Source: JADLGF01 sp020849415 (GTDB taxonomy: Bacteria > Chloroflexota > Chloroflexia > Thermomicrobiales > UBA6265). Taken from it: 25,272 nucleotides of DNA. The position numbers were made by a program, and so were the translations under genes. The stretch is taken from assembly GCA_033812595.1 (NCBI GenBank), contig JAPXTJ010000042.1, positions 1 to 25,272 of the forward strand, written 5' to 3'. How positions within the stretch are numbered: position 1 is the stretch's first letter; the number at the start of each line of letters is the position of its first letter. The notes under the pieces are model-generated. The model had not been told where the DNA came from. It did no database searches and worked only from the letters and a program-made list of their open reading frames with translations. This document shows positions 7,308-14,940 of the stretch, piece by piece.

Positions 7308-7345
7308 AACGGCGAGTTCCGCGAACCAGCGGACTCGCCGTTTTT
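7308..7345 (+). terminator. Intrinsic terminator closing the small-gene region
   Basis: A perfect 10-bp stem, AACGGCGAGT (7308-7317) with ACTCGCCGTT (7333-7342), ends in a run of five T (7341-7345). Further pairing is possible inside the loop (TCCGC with GCGGA). Confidence 0.9.
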
Positions 7346-7391
7346 GTGCGCACCGCCAATCTGACCACCACCGAATTCAGGCATTTTTACC

Positions 7392-7420
7392 TTGCGACCA
7401 CGGGTGTGATCGAATAGGAT
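7392..7420 (+). promoter_or_regulatory. Sigma-70-type promoter of the MFS exporter gene
   Basis: -35 TTGCGA (7392-7397), a 17-base spacer, and -10 TAGGAT (7415-7420). It lies after the terminator at 7308-7345 and 100 bases before the chosen start codon. Confidence 0.5.
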
Positions 7421-7427
7421 TCGCCCG

Positions 7428-7444
7428 AGCGAACACCGTTCGCT
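7428..7444. promoter_or_regulatory. Operator-like inverted repeat at the predicted transcription start of the MFS gene
   Basis: AGCGAAC-ACC-GTTCGCT is a perfect 7-3-7 inverted repeat. It starts 8 bases after the -10 box and so covers the expected +1. This position suits a repressor of TetR or MarR type, which often control drug exporters; no regulator gene lies next to it. Confidence 0.45.
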
Positions 7445-7503
7445 TTGACTGACTCAACCGGCGACGAAGGGGTGGCCGGGAGCAGGGCAGCCCGGTTCAC
7501 CGG

Positions 7504-7512
7504 GAGAAAGGA
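7504..7512 (+). promoter_or_regulatory. Shine-Dalgarno site that decides the MFS start
   Basis: GAGAAAGGA ends 7 bases before the TTG at 7520. The other in-frame TTG at 7445 directly abuts the inverted repeat and has no such site. Confidence 0.55.
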
Positions 7513-7519
7513 CAACGAT

Positions 7520-9166
7520 TTGTCTTTCCTGAAGGGGCGTGTCAATGATGACAACGCCAAGTGGTTCACCCTCGTTGCGGCCTGTTTCGCGCTCTTCATG
7601 GCTATGCTCGACAACCTGGTCGTGAACGTGGCGTTGCCCACGATTCAGCGTGACCTCGGCGCGAGTACCTCCCAACTCCAGTGGATCGTTTCGGCCTACA
7701 CCCTCGTATTCGCCTCGCTGCAGATCACGGCGGGCGGCTTCGGCGATCGCTTCGGTCGCAAGCGCTGGTTCCTGATTGGCCTCGGCCTGTTCACGGCGGC
7801 GTCGGCGCTGGCGGCCTTTGTGAACTCGATCGAGCAACTGATCCTGGCGCGGGCGCTGCAGGGCATCGGCGCGGCGCTGATCATGCCGCTCACCCTCTCG
7901 CTGATCTCGGCGGCCTTTCCGCCGGCGGAACGGGGCCGGGCGCTCGGCATCTGGGGCGCGGTTTCGGTTTCGAGCATCGCGCTCGGCCCGGTGGTCGGCG
8001 GCGCGATCATCGAGTACACGACCTGGCACTGGATCTTCCTTCTCAACGTGCCGATCGGCATCCTGGCCCTGCTCGTTTCGCAGGCGGTGGTGCGGGAATC
8101 GCGCGATACCTCCGGCAGCGCCGCGATCGACGTGCCGGGCACGATCCTGATCACCGGCGCGATCGCCGCGCTCACCTGGTCGCTGATCGAGGCCGGCCCG
8201 CGCGGCTGGAGCGATTCGCTGATCCTGGCCGGGTTCGGCCTGACGGCTCTCCTCGGTGTCATCTTCGTGCTCGTTGAACTCCGGACCGAGAACCCGATGG
8301 TGCCGCTGCGCTTCTTCAAATCGCGCACCTTCACCGGCGCCAACATCGACGCCTTCATGATCTCGTTCCTCATCACCGGCGTCGCCTTCTTCATGACGCT
8401 CTATCAGCAGAACATCCACGGCTTCTCGCCGATGAAGACCGGCGTGGCGTTGCTGCCGATGGTGATCACGATGATGGTGATGTCGCCGATCTCGGGTGTG
8501 ATGATCAACCGCCTCGGTCCGCGCCGCCTGATTTCGGCCGGGATGACGATCACTGGCATCGGCATGCTCCTGCTGCTCTGGGCCGGCGCGCACGCCAGCT
8601 ACTGGCACCTGCTGCCGAGCTTCGTGGCAATGGGCTTCGGTATGTCGTTCATCTGGGCGCCGATGACCACCGCCGTGCTCAACAGTGTCGAGCCGGAGAA
8701 GAGCGGCATCGCTTCGGCGATCAACGGCGCGATCCGGGAGATCGGCACCGCCTTTGGCGTGGCGCTGCTCGGCTCGATCGCGAACCGGGTCTACATCGAC
8801 AAGTTCGCCGGTGATCACTCCATTCAGGAGCTTCGCGCCGATCCGGCCATGGCTCCGCTCGGCGACGTGATCGACACGATCGGTTCAGGTGCGGCCACCG
8901 CCGGGGTGGCGGTGATCAGCCAGCTGCCGGCGGAGGTCCGGAGCGGCTTCGGCGAAGCGCTGGTGGTGCTGCGTGAGGTCTCGGCGGACGCGTTCATGGC
9001 CGGCATGGACCGCGCGGTGATCGTCTCCGGCATCGCCATCATCGCGGCGGCCACACTCTCGTGGTTCCTGATCGATGACAAGGTGGTGAACGCGCACGTC
9101 GAAGCGCCGGAATCCGCAACCGACGGCGCCGTCGCGGCCAACTTCGACGTCCTTCCCGCCGACTGA
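7520..9166 (+). CDS. MFS multidrug exporter, DHA2 family (EmrB/QacA type, 14 TM)
   Basis: A 548-aa proton-coupled exporter of the inner membrane. Motif D1 (LDNLVVNVALPTIQRDLG) spans residues 30-47, motif A GDRFGRKR lies at 75-82 after TM2, and motif C (AVSVSSIALGPVVGGAI) lies in TM5. These identify a drug:H+ antiporter. The length and number of hydrophobic segments fit the 14-TM DHA2 subfamily. A TTG start at 7520 is chosen for its Shine-Dalgarno site; a TTG at 7445 would add 25 polar residues. It has its own promoter and an operator-like repeat. A perfect hairpin terminator follows. No EmrA-type adaptor is adjacent, so it probably acts alone. The substrate is not predictable. Confidence 0.9.
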   Translation: MSFLKGRVNDDNAKWFTLVAACFALFMAMLDNLVVNVALPTIQRDLGASTSQLQWIVSAYTLVFASLQITAGGFGDRFGRKRWFLIGLGLFTAASALAAFVNSIEQLILARALQGIGAALIMPLTLSLISAAFPPAERGRALGIWGAVSVSSIALGPVVGGAIIEYTTWHWIFLLNVPIGILALLVSQAVVRESRDTSGSAAIDVPGTILITGAIAALTWSLIEAGPRGWSDSLILAGFGLTALLGVIFVLVELRTENPMVPLRFFKSRTFTGANIDAFMISFLITGVAFFMTLYQQNIHGFSPMKTGVALLPMVITMMVMSPISGVMINRLGPRRLISAGMTITGIGMLLLLWAGAHASYWHLLPSFVAMGFGMSFIWAPMTTAVLNSVEPEKSGIASAINGAIREIGTAFGVALLGSIANRVYIDKFAGDHSIQELRADPAMAPLGDVIDTIGSGAATAGVAVISQLPAEVRSGFGEALVVLREVSADAFMAGMDRAVIVSGIAIIAAATLSWFLIDDKVVNAHVEAPESATDGAVAANFDVLPAD

Positions 9167-9192
9167 CGACTTCGAGAATCAGTCTGACGAAT

Positions 9193-9235
9193 GCGGCCCC
9201 GACCGGGAATCCGGTCGGGGCCGCTGTTTGTTTGA
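9193..9235 (+). terminator. Terminator between convergent genes
   Basis: A perfect 14-bp GC-rich stem (9193-9206 with 9211-9224) has a GAAT loop and is followed on the plus strand by TGTTTGTTTG. It ends the MFS transcript. The minus-strand side has no T-tract, but the stem may still slow convergent transcription. Confidence 0.8.
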
Positions 9236-9255
9236 GCGGAGTGACGCGCCGTTCG

Positions 9256-11193
9256 TTACCCGACGGTGCCGAAAATGAGGCCGGCGACTTCGTAGATGAG
9301 GGCCTGGACATCGAGGTCCTGGCCGCTGGCGAAGAGGGTGATCACGTACGAGCCGGTGTGGATGGCGACGATCATCAGATCGGCGTCATTCCCGCTCAGG
9401 TCGAGTTCGACCACGCTATTCACCTCGGGCACCCCGGAAAGAACGTCCGATTCCTCGCCGGACGGATCGCGCTGGATGTGGGCGAAGAGGTCACCGGCGC
9501 CATCCTCATCCTCGAAGCTGTCAATCAGGATGCCGAAGACATTGACCGTGCCGAAATTGGTTTCCTCGCCATTGCTCGAGTAGCGAAGTTCCGTCGACTG
9601 AATCCAGCTCGCGCCGCCGAGCAGATCGGCGGCCGCATCGGCGTCGGCGAACCAGAAGGTGTTGCTGGCGGGATCGGTGATCTCGGTGAACGCGGCCCAG
9701 GTCGGATAGAGGCCAAGCGCCGCCAGTGACTCGTCGGTCGGGAAGAGTTCGTAGAGTCCAGTCGTATCGCCGGTGTCGGGTGTGACGTCGTCCTGGGGCT
9801 CCTCGGTTGCCTCGGTTTCCGGAGTCGGGGTCACTACGACGGTGTCGCCGATGCGGCTGCCGGTGACGCCGGCCAGGATGATCGTGACCGGTGCTTCGCC
9901 GTTGTTCGTCAGCTCGGCGGTGGTGCCGGGAGGCAGGGTGACCGCGCGACCATCGCGCAGGGTGGCCGGCGCGCGTCCGGCCCGGTGCACGCCCAGATCG
10001 CCGCCGATGACGATGACGCCGATCGCACCATCGGCTTCGGTCAGCGAGATCGTGGCGCCGGGGTGCAGGATAACCGCCGCGGCGTAGAGTTCACGCGCAT
10101 CGTCGAGTACGAGCTGGCTCTGGAGGAGTTCGCCGGTCGGTCCATCGACGGCAGCGTCATCCGTGACGGGTACGGGCGTGGCGGTGGCCTCGGCGGCCGG
10201 TGTTTCCCCGGCCTCCTCGGTCGCTTCTTCGGTTGGATCGGCTTCGGCCGAATCGTCGACGATGGTGAGCAGACCGTCGCCGATCACCTCGTCTGAATCA
10301 TCGAGGCACTCCCAGCCGTACTCGCCGGCGGGTCCGTCGATCGTGGCCTGTTCGATATCGCCTGCACCGAGATCGATCGAGAGATCGAGTTCGGCGATGG
10401 TGAAGGTGCAGGCGGCCTCGCCGGCGTTTTCGATGACGAGCACGCCGCCCCGGGCGATCGTGACCGCATCGGGCGTGAAGCCGGCGTCCGTGAGCGAGAT
10501 CACGACTTCGTCCGGCGCGTCGGCCGGCTGCAGGATCAGCGCGTTGACGTCGCCGAGCTGCCGGGCGACCAGGCCGCTCCCGCCGAAGCCGTCGCGCGGT
10601 TTCACCGGCGTATCTTCACCCGGTCCGTCGCCATCGCCGGTGTCGTCGGTCGGTTCGTCGCCGGTTTCATCGATCCCGCCGCTGTCGTCTCCGCCATCAT
10701 CGGTTTGGCCGTCGTCCTCGCCGCCATCTTCGGGACCGGGGTCGCCGTTGATCGGGGTATCGACGATCAGTGCGGCGCGAATCACCACGGCCGGTTCGTC
10801 GCCGGAGTTGGTGAGGCTAACGCCTTCACCGGGCGCGAAGAACTGGGAAACCCCGTCCGTAATCTCCGCCTCGAGGCCGAGATCATCCTCGTACACGAGG
10901 CTACCTTGTTCGATCATGATCACGAACGGACCGGCAACCGGATCGGGGCCCGAGCCGGGTTCGATCACGATCCGTTCGACGAGGAGCGTGCCGATGCCAG
11001 CGGCGTCGATCGCGCCGCCGGCGCCGCCGAGCAGTTCCGCGTCGGCCGGCAGGGTGGCGAAGTCCGGCAACGGGGAATCGCTTTCCTGGGCGGCGATGCG
11101 CGGAGCGCCGCCGAGCGCGGCGCCGGCCATGGAGAGGCAGAAGAGCAGCGCCAATCCGGAGCGGAACAGGCGCGCGGTGAGGGTTCCGAGCAT
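9256..11193 (-). CDS. Large secreted multidomain protein: cupin-like, cupredoxin-like, cupin-like, C-terminal domain
   Basis: A 645-aa exported protein with a signal peptide at about 1-36 (hydrophobic FRSGLALLFCLSMAGAALGG). A cupin-like beta domain spans about 65-145 (VIEPGSG...GPFVIMIEQGSLVYE). An Asp/Gly-rich acidic linker spans 148-200. A cupredoxin-like domain spans about 228-312 (LTDAGFTPDAVTIARGG ... EYGWECLDD, with Cys262 and Cys296 a likely disulfide). Then come a Thr/Glu/Pro linker, a second cupin-like domain (about 360-445, AAAVILHPGATISL) and an unrecognised domain (about 480-645). The usual His metal ligands of cupins and cupredoxins are mostly absent, which suggests binding or structural domains. 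The start at 11193 has AGGAGGACTCGTCA upstream. Role unknown; cell-surface or extracellular. Confidence 0.75.
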   Translation of the reverse strand: MLGTLTARLFRSGLALLFCLSMAGAALGGAPRIAAQESDSPLPDFATLPADAELLGGAGGAIDAAGIGTLLVERIVIEPGSGPDPVAGPFVIMIEQGSLVYEDDLGLEAEITDGVSQFFAPGEGVSLTNSGDEPAVVIRAALIVDTPINGDPGPEDGGEDDGQTDDGGDDSGGIDETGDEPTDDTGDGDGPGEDTPVKPRDGFGGSGLVARQLGDVNALILQPADAPDEVVISLTDAGFTPDAVTIARGGVLVIENAGEAACTFTIAELDLSIDLGAGDIEQATIDGPAGEYGWECLDDSDEVIGDGLLTIVDDSAEADPTEEATEEAGETPAAEATATPVPVTDDAAVDGPTGELLQSQLVLDDARELYAAAVILHPGATISLTEADGAIGVIVIGGDLGVHRAGRAPATLRDGRAVTLPPGTTAELTNNGEAPVTIILAGVTGSRIGDTVVVTPTPETEATEEPQDDVTPDTGDTTGLYELFPTDESLAALGLYPTWAAFTEITDPASNTFWFADADAAADLLGGASWIQSTELRYSSNGEETNFGTVNVFGILIDSFEDEDGAGDLFAHIQRDPSGEESDVLSGVPEVNSVVELDLSGNDADLMIVAIHTGSYVITLFASGQDLDVQALIYEVAGLIFGTVG

Positions 11194-11484
11194 TGACGAG
11201 TCCTCCTGATCGCGAACGCGATGCCGGATCGGGCGTGGAACGCGCGAACCGATGGTGCGCATAGGGTACCGCCATTCCCCGCCACCGGGCGGAACGGAGC
11301 ATACGGAACGGCGCCGGAGTTTCACGCACCGCGGAATGCGCGATGGCTACAACGAACATAATGACCGGTAGGCAACGGATGCCTAGGAGGATATACTTAT
11401 CCATATGGGTGACCCGATCGGGTTGGCCCCGTCGCCGGTCGCGGTGCCGCGCATAGCCGGTTCGATTCATGGAAAGCTGCGGGC
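11194..11484. promoter_or_regulatory. Divergent intergenic region with nested inverted repeats
   Basis: 291 bases separate the secreted protein (minus) from the GGDEF-EAL gene (plus). An inverted repeat TAGGCA-ACGGA-TGCCTA (11369-11385) is followed by GGATA-TACT-TATCC (11389-11402). They overlap the -35 and -10 of the plus-strand promoter candidate, a layout expected for operator sites. No clear minus-strand promoter for the secreted-protein gene was found. Confidence 0.4.
11369..11397 (+). promoter_or_regulatory. Promoter candidate for the GGDEF-EAL gene
   Basis: -35 TAGGCA (11369-11374), a 17-base spacer, and -10 TATACT (11392-11397), 88 bases before the ATG. Confidence 0.4.
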
Positions 11485-12828
11485 ATGCGGTTCGCTCGCG
11501 TACTCGATCGAGTGCGTTTCAAATTCATGGCGCCGGCCCCCGCACCCGGCGACCCGGTTGATCCCGCCATCGATTCCCTGACCGGTCTGCTGACCCACGC
11601 TGGCTTGCTGTCGGCGGGTGGGACGGGAATGCCCGCGTTCGGGGCGCTGATCCTGTTCGATCTCGATCACTTCCGCAAGATCAACACCGCGCTCGATTTC
11701 GCCGGTGGCGATCAGGTGCTGATCGAGGTGGCGCGGCGCATCGAGCGGCACGCGCCGGCGGGCGCGCTGGCGGCGCGCACCGGCGTCGATGAATTCGCCA
11801 TCCTGCTGCCGGCCACGATCGATGGCCGAAGCTTCGCGACCAAACTTGCGCGCGAGATCGCCCGGCCGATCGAGGCCGGCGACGAGCAGATCGTGGTCAG
11901 CATCTCGATCGGGGTGGCGGAATCGGAACCCGCCGAAGGACTCGACACCCTGTTGCGCCGGGCCGGCTCGGCCATGTACCACCACCGGGAATCGGAGCCG
12001 GTGCGGGATGCCGATACCCTTGGCACCGGCTCGGCCAACGGCATTCGCCAGCAGTTCGCACTCGAACGGGAACTCCGGGATGGCCTGGCGACGGGCCAGC
12101 TGCGTCTCTACTATCAACCGATCGTCGACCTGAACACGCACATTGCCGATGAATGCGAGGCGCTGCTCCGTTGGGATCATCCCGAGCGCGGGACGCTGCA
12201 ACCGGGCGATTTTCTCTTCGGAATCGCGTCAGACCGCCTGTTGCGGGATATTGGCCGCTGGGTGCTGCACGATGCCTGCACGCAAGGCCGCGCCTGGCAG
12301 TGTCAGCGGCCCGGGCATCCGCTCACCATGGCGGTCAACCTCAGTTCGAGTCAGATCCGTGATCCCCGGTTCGTCGATGATGTACGAGCGACGTTGCGGG
12401 AGACGGGGTTCGAACCCGGACGGCTGCGATTCGAGATCAGCGAATCGATCACGCTCGCCGAGCTCGAATCGGCGGTCGGGCTGATCGACGAACTGCGCGG
12501 CCTCGGTGTGCGGATGGCGCTCGATGATTTCGGCGCCGGCAACGCCGGCTGGACGCTGCTCCGCCAGGCGCACATCGATGCGATCAAGCTCGATCGTTCG
12601 TTCGTGGCGGCCGGTCCGGATAATCTGCGGATCGTGGAAGCGTTGACCGGTTTCGCCCGGCGGCTCGGGTTGGACGTTGCGATCGAAGGGGTGGAGCGAG
12701 CCGAGCAGGCGGACGCGATGCGGTCGGTCGGGGTGCACAAGGCCCAAGGCTATTATTTCGCCGCACCGCAGCCGCCGGGTGAGGTGGGGGCGTTGCTGGG
12801 CAGCGCGCCATTGCGGCCGGTCTGCTGA
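11485..12828 (+). CDS. Cyclic-di-GMP protein with degenerate GGDEF (GVDEF) and intact EAL domain; probable phosphodiesterase
   Basis: A 447-aa cytoplasmic protein with almost no N-terminal sensor (about 30 residues). GGDEF domain: about 30-175 (LFDLDHFRKINTALDFAGGD present), but the signature is R-T-GVDEF at 98-104, with Val101 in place of the second glycine; diguanylate cyclase activity is doubtful. EAL domain: about 190-440, with EAL at 225-227, AVNLSSSQ (Asn285), FEISES (Glu317/Glu320), LDDFGAG (Asp347-Asp348), IKLDRSF (Lys368), AIEGVE (Glu401) and AQGYYF (Gln421). These match the metal-binding and catalytic residues of active c-di-GMP phosphodiesterases. The GGDEF-like part may bind GTP as an allosteric regulator, as in some composite proteins (inference). 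An in-frame ATG at 11527 is an alternative start. Confidence 0.87.
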   Translation: MRFARVLDRVRFKFMAPAPAPGDPVDPAIDSLTGLLTHAGLLSAGGTGMPAFGALILFDLDHFRKINTALDFAGGDQVLIEVARRIERHAPAGALAARTGVDEFAILLPATIDGRSFATKLAREIARPIEAGDEQIVVSISIGVAESEPAEGLDTLLRRAGSAMYHHRESEPVRDADTLGTGSANGIRQQFALERELRDGLATGQLRLYYQPIVDLNTHIADECEALLRWDHPERGTLQPGDFLFGIASDRLLRDIGRWVLHDACTQGRAWQCQRPGHPLTMAVNLSSSQIRDPRFVDDVRATLRETGFEPGRLRFEISESITLAELESAVGLIDELRGLGVRMALDDFGAGNAGWTLLRQAHIDAIKLDRSFVAAGPDNLRIVEALTGFARRLGLDVAIEGVERAEQADAMRSVGVHKAQGYYFAAPQPPGEVGALLGSAPLRPVC

Positions 12829-12834
12829 TCGAAA

Positions 12835-13191
12835 TCAGCCGGGGAGCCGCGCCGAGAGTCGCTTCGGCGCAATCAACCGGTAACTGGTGTCGATCAGGTC
12901 CTCGATCTCGTCCCAATCGGTGTCGTCACTCAATCGAACGCTGAACCAGCCCTTCAGACCGAGATACGGCGTGTCGAAGAAGCGGTGCGGATCGGCCGAC
13001 ATCAACATCTCCTTGTCGCCGGGCCGGCCCTTGATCACGATCGCGTCGATCCCCTTGTTCTCCATCACCCAGACGAAGATCTTCGTCCGGACCCGAAAGG
13101 TGTCCATTTCGAAGGTCCACTGCTGGGTCGCTTCGGGAAGCGCCAGGGAGATCGCTTGCAACCGTTCGAGCCAGGGTGATCGATACGTCAT
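12835..13191 (-). CDS. MmcQ/YjbR family protein (second of a tandem pair)
   Basis: A 118-aa protein of the MmcQ/YjbR (DUF419-type, CyaY-like fold) family. It begins MTYRSPWLERLQAISLALPE and has the typical VWVMENKGIDAIVIKGRPGD core, DPHRFFDTPYLGLKGWFSVRL and the ending IDTSYRLIAPKRLSARLPG. The family is annotated as DNA-binding on structural grounds; the molecular role is not established. It lies 4 bases after its paralogue (13196-13552), with the same length and colinear sequence, so the pair arose by tandem duplication and is probably translated from one mRNA. It converges on the GGDEF-EAL gene with a 6-base gap and no visible terminator. Confidence 0.85.
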   Translation of the reverse strand: MTYRSPWLERLQAISLALPEATQQWTFEMDTFRVRTKIFVWVMENKGIDAIVIKGRPGDKEMLMSADPHRFFDTPYLGLKGWFSVRLSDDTDWDEIEDLIDTSYRLIAPKRLSARLPG

Positions 13192-13195
13192 TGGG

Positions 13196-13552
13196 TTATC
13201 CGGGCAGGAGGGCCGAGAGTTTCTTCGGCGCGATCAACCGGTAACTGGTGTCGATCAGATCGGCGACTTCACCCCAATCGCAATCGGTATCGAGACGAAT
13301 GCCGATCCAGCCTTTCGGTCCGAGATAGGGCGGCTTGAAGAAGCGGGCGGGGTTCGCCGCGATCAACATTTCCTGGTCACCGGGTCGTCCCTTCACCCAG
13401 ACATCCGCGCCCCCTTCGCCGGCGGAGAACATGGCGAAAATCTTCTCGCGCACCCGGAAGGTTTCCGATTCGAAGGTGTAGCGCTGCGTTGCCTCCGGGA
13501 ACTCCAGGCAGATCGCCTGAATCCGTTCGAGCCAGGATGATTCGTTCGCCAT
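13196..13552 (-). CDS. MmcQ/YjbR family protein (first of a tandem pair)
   Basis: A 118-aa paralogue of the next gene. It begins MANESSWLERIQAICLEFPE, with core KGRPGDQEMLIAANPARFF, PPYLGPKGWIGIRLD and ending IDTSYRLIAPKKLSALLPG. The start ATG at 13552 follows GGGAGGCAACG and a promoter at 13578-13606; the frame is open further upstream but that part overlaps the promoter and looks non-coding. It differs from its copy mainly at residues 41-52 (MFSAGEGGADVW), which may mark different ligands (inference). As for the family, the function is not known. Confidence 0.86.
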   Translation of the reverse strand: MANESSWLERIQAICLEFPEATQRYTFESETFRVREKIFAMFSAGEGGADVWVKGRPGDQEMLIAANPARFFKPPYLGPKGWIGIRLDTDCDWGEVADLIDTSYRLIAPKKLSALLPG

Positions 13553-13577
13553 CGTTGCCTCCCGCATGATCGTTCCC

Positions 13578-13606
13578 ACTCTAGAACAAATGTTTCGTCT
13601 GGTCAA
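13578..13606 (-). promoter_or_regulatory. Sigma-70-type promoter of the MmcQ/YjbR pair
   Basis: Read on the minus strand: -35 TTGACC (13606-13601), a 17-base spacer, and -10 TAGAGT (13583-13578), 25 bases before the ATG. Confidence 0.55.
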
Positions 13607-13711
13607 TCTGCGGATGCTGGTGGAATTGACAAGAGCGTTAACACATTGAGCGACCTTCGTCCGTATGCTTGAGCATTCGCGTTCGATACCCGGAGTGCTT
13701 GCGATGGTTCG

Positions 13712-14914
13712 ATGGTCCAGTTGACGGCAGATACCCCTGAACAGCAACCGCACCGCTCGCCGTTCGAGGTGTTTCGCGCTTTTCTCGGCCTCGGATCGGT
13801 TTCGTTCGGCGGGCCGATCGCTCATCTTGGCTATTACGAGCGGGAGCTGGTTGAAAAGCGAGGGTGGCTGAGCCCTGAAGAGTATGGAGAAATCGTCGCG
13901 CTTTGCCAGGTGCTGCCCGGACCCACGAGCAGCCAGGTCGGAATGATGATCGGCAAGCAGCGCGCCGGCGCCGCCGGCGTGTTCGCGGCCTGGGCCGGAT
14001 TCACGTTGCCGTCCGCGCTGATCATGTTTGTGTTTGCGTACATCGTCGATCGGACCGGAAACGTCGGTGATGCCGGCTGGCTTCACGGCTTGAAAGTGGC
14101 GGCGGTGGCGATCGTGGCGCAAGCGGTCTGGAGCATGTGGCGGGCGCTCGCTCCGGATCGGGCGCGATCGACCATCGCGATTTTGACGGCGATCGTGATA
14201 CTGCTCTGGATGTCCACATCCACGCAGGTGCTGGTGATCGCCGTGTCGGCGGTGGTGGGCTGGCTGCTCTTCACCCGTTCGATCGAACCGGCGCCAAGGG
14301 CACCGAGCTCCAAACGCGAGAGTGCTTTCATCGCGAGTTGCGCACTGTCGCTGTTGGTCGGGTTGATGCTCCTGATGCCTTTACTCAGCCATCGCTCGGA
14401 CAGCCTGCTGATCGACCTGGCGGATCGCTTCTATCGGGTCGGCGCGCTGGTGTTCGGCGGCGCGCACGTGGTCTTGCCGCTGCTCCAGGCGGAACTCGTG
14501 CCTGAGTTTGTGACGAACGATCAGTTCCTGGCGGGGTATGGGGTGGCGCAAGCGGTGCCGGGGCCGCTCTTCAGTTTTTCCACCTATCTTGGAGCGACAA
14601 CGGCGGGCGTCACCGGTGCGCTGGTGGCGACAACCGCGATCTACCTGCCTTCGTTCCTCATGATATGGGGTATTACCCCGTTTTGGGGCAGGGTTCGGCA
14701 CCGCGTCGGTTTGCGAGGGGCGCTACGCGGTGTCAACGCCGCGGTGGTCGGCATCCTGCTGGCGGCGCTTTACGATCCGATCTGGACGACGGCGGTCATA
14801 ACCGAACGTGATGCGGCGCTGGCGATCGGCTTGTTCGGCGCGCTGCAATTCTGGAAGCTGCCGGTTTGGGCGCTGGTGGCCGTAGCGGTCGCCGTTGGGT
14901 TCGTTTTCCTTTGA
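13712..14914 (+). CDS. chrA: Chromate transporter, two-domain (long-chain) CHR family
   Basis: A 400-aa integral membrane protein with two homologous CHR domains. The first has FLGLGSVSFGGPIAHLGYY, RGWLSPEEYGEIVALCQ and LPGPTSSQVGMMIG. The second has VGALVFGGAHVVLPLLQAEL, FLAGYGVAQAVPGPLFSFS and LGATTAG. Paired FGG and (L/V)PGP motifs are diagnostic for ChrA. Long-chain members export chromate, probably driven by the membrane potential; many homologues are assigned by similarity only, so chromate is likely but not certain. The ATG at 13712 is chosen by alignment with the family N-terminus; the GGAG near 13692 is rather distant, and an out-of-frame ATG at 13704 opens only a 7-codon frame. No chrB-type regulator is nearby. 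Confidence 0.9.
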   Translation: MVQLTADTPEQQPHRSPFEVFRAFLGLGSVSFGGPIAHLGYYERELVEKRGWLSPEEYGEIVALCQVLPGPTSSQVGMMIGKQRAGAAGVFAAWAGFTLPSALIMFVFAYIVDRTGNVGDAGWLHGLKVAAVAIVAQAVWSMWRALAPDRARSTIAILTAIVILLWMSTSTQVLVIAVSAVVGWLLFTRSIEPAPRAPSSKRESAFIASCALSLLVGLMLLMPLLSHRSDSLLIDLADRFYRVGALVFGGAHVVLPLLQAELVPEFVTNDQFLAGYGVAQAVPGPLFSFSTYLGATTAGVTGALVATTAIYLPSFLMIWGITPFWGRVRHRVGLRGALRGVNAAVVGILLAALYDPIWTTAVITERDAALAIGLFGALQFWKLPVWALVAVAVAVGFVFL

Positions 14915-14940
14915 GGATTTTAAACCCAAATGTGCAAGTT

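Noticed and set aside
7454..8818. 454-codon minus-strand open frame opposite the MFS gene
   Set aside because: Its product is dominated by R, H, D, E and G with no family motif; it is the antisense shadow of a GC-rich membrane protein gene.
9773..9840. Possible direct repeats in the Thr/Glu/Pro linker codons
   Set aside because: The similarity comes from low-complexity codon use in linkers, not from a nucleotide repeat unit.
10163..11209. 348-codon plus-strand open frame opposite the secreted multidomain protein
   Set aside because: Its extreme Ser/Pro composition is an antisense product of the acidic linker codons; it has no start signal or motif.
10901..11470. Minus-strand ORF beginning MNRTGYARHRDR with a hydrophobic stretch
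   Set aside because: It overlaps the well-supported secreted-protein gene out of frame, lacks a Shine-Dalgarno site and becomes Arg/Ser-rich after the first 50 codons, typical of a shadow frame.
12400..12425. tRNA T-arm-like sequence GGGGTTCGAACCC
   Set aside because: It lies inside the conserved EAL domain coding frame, and no acceptor stem, anticodon arm or D-arm can be built around it.
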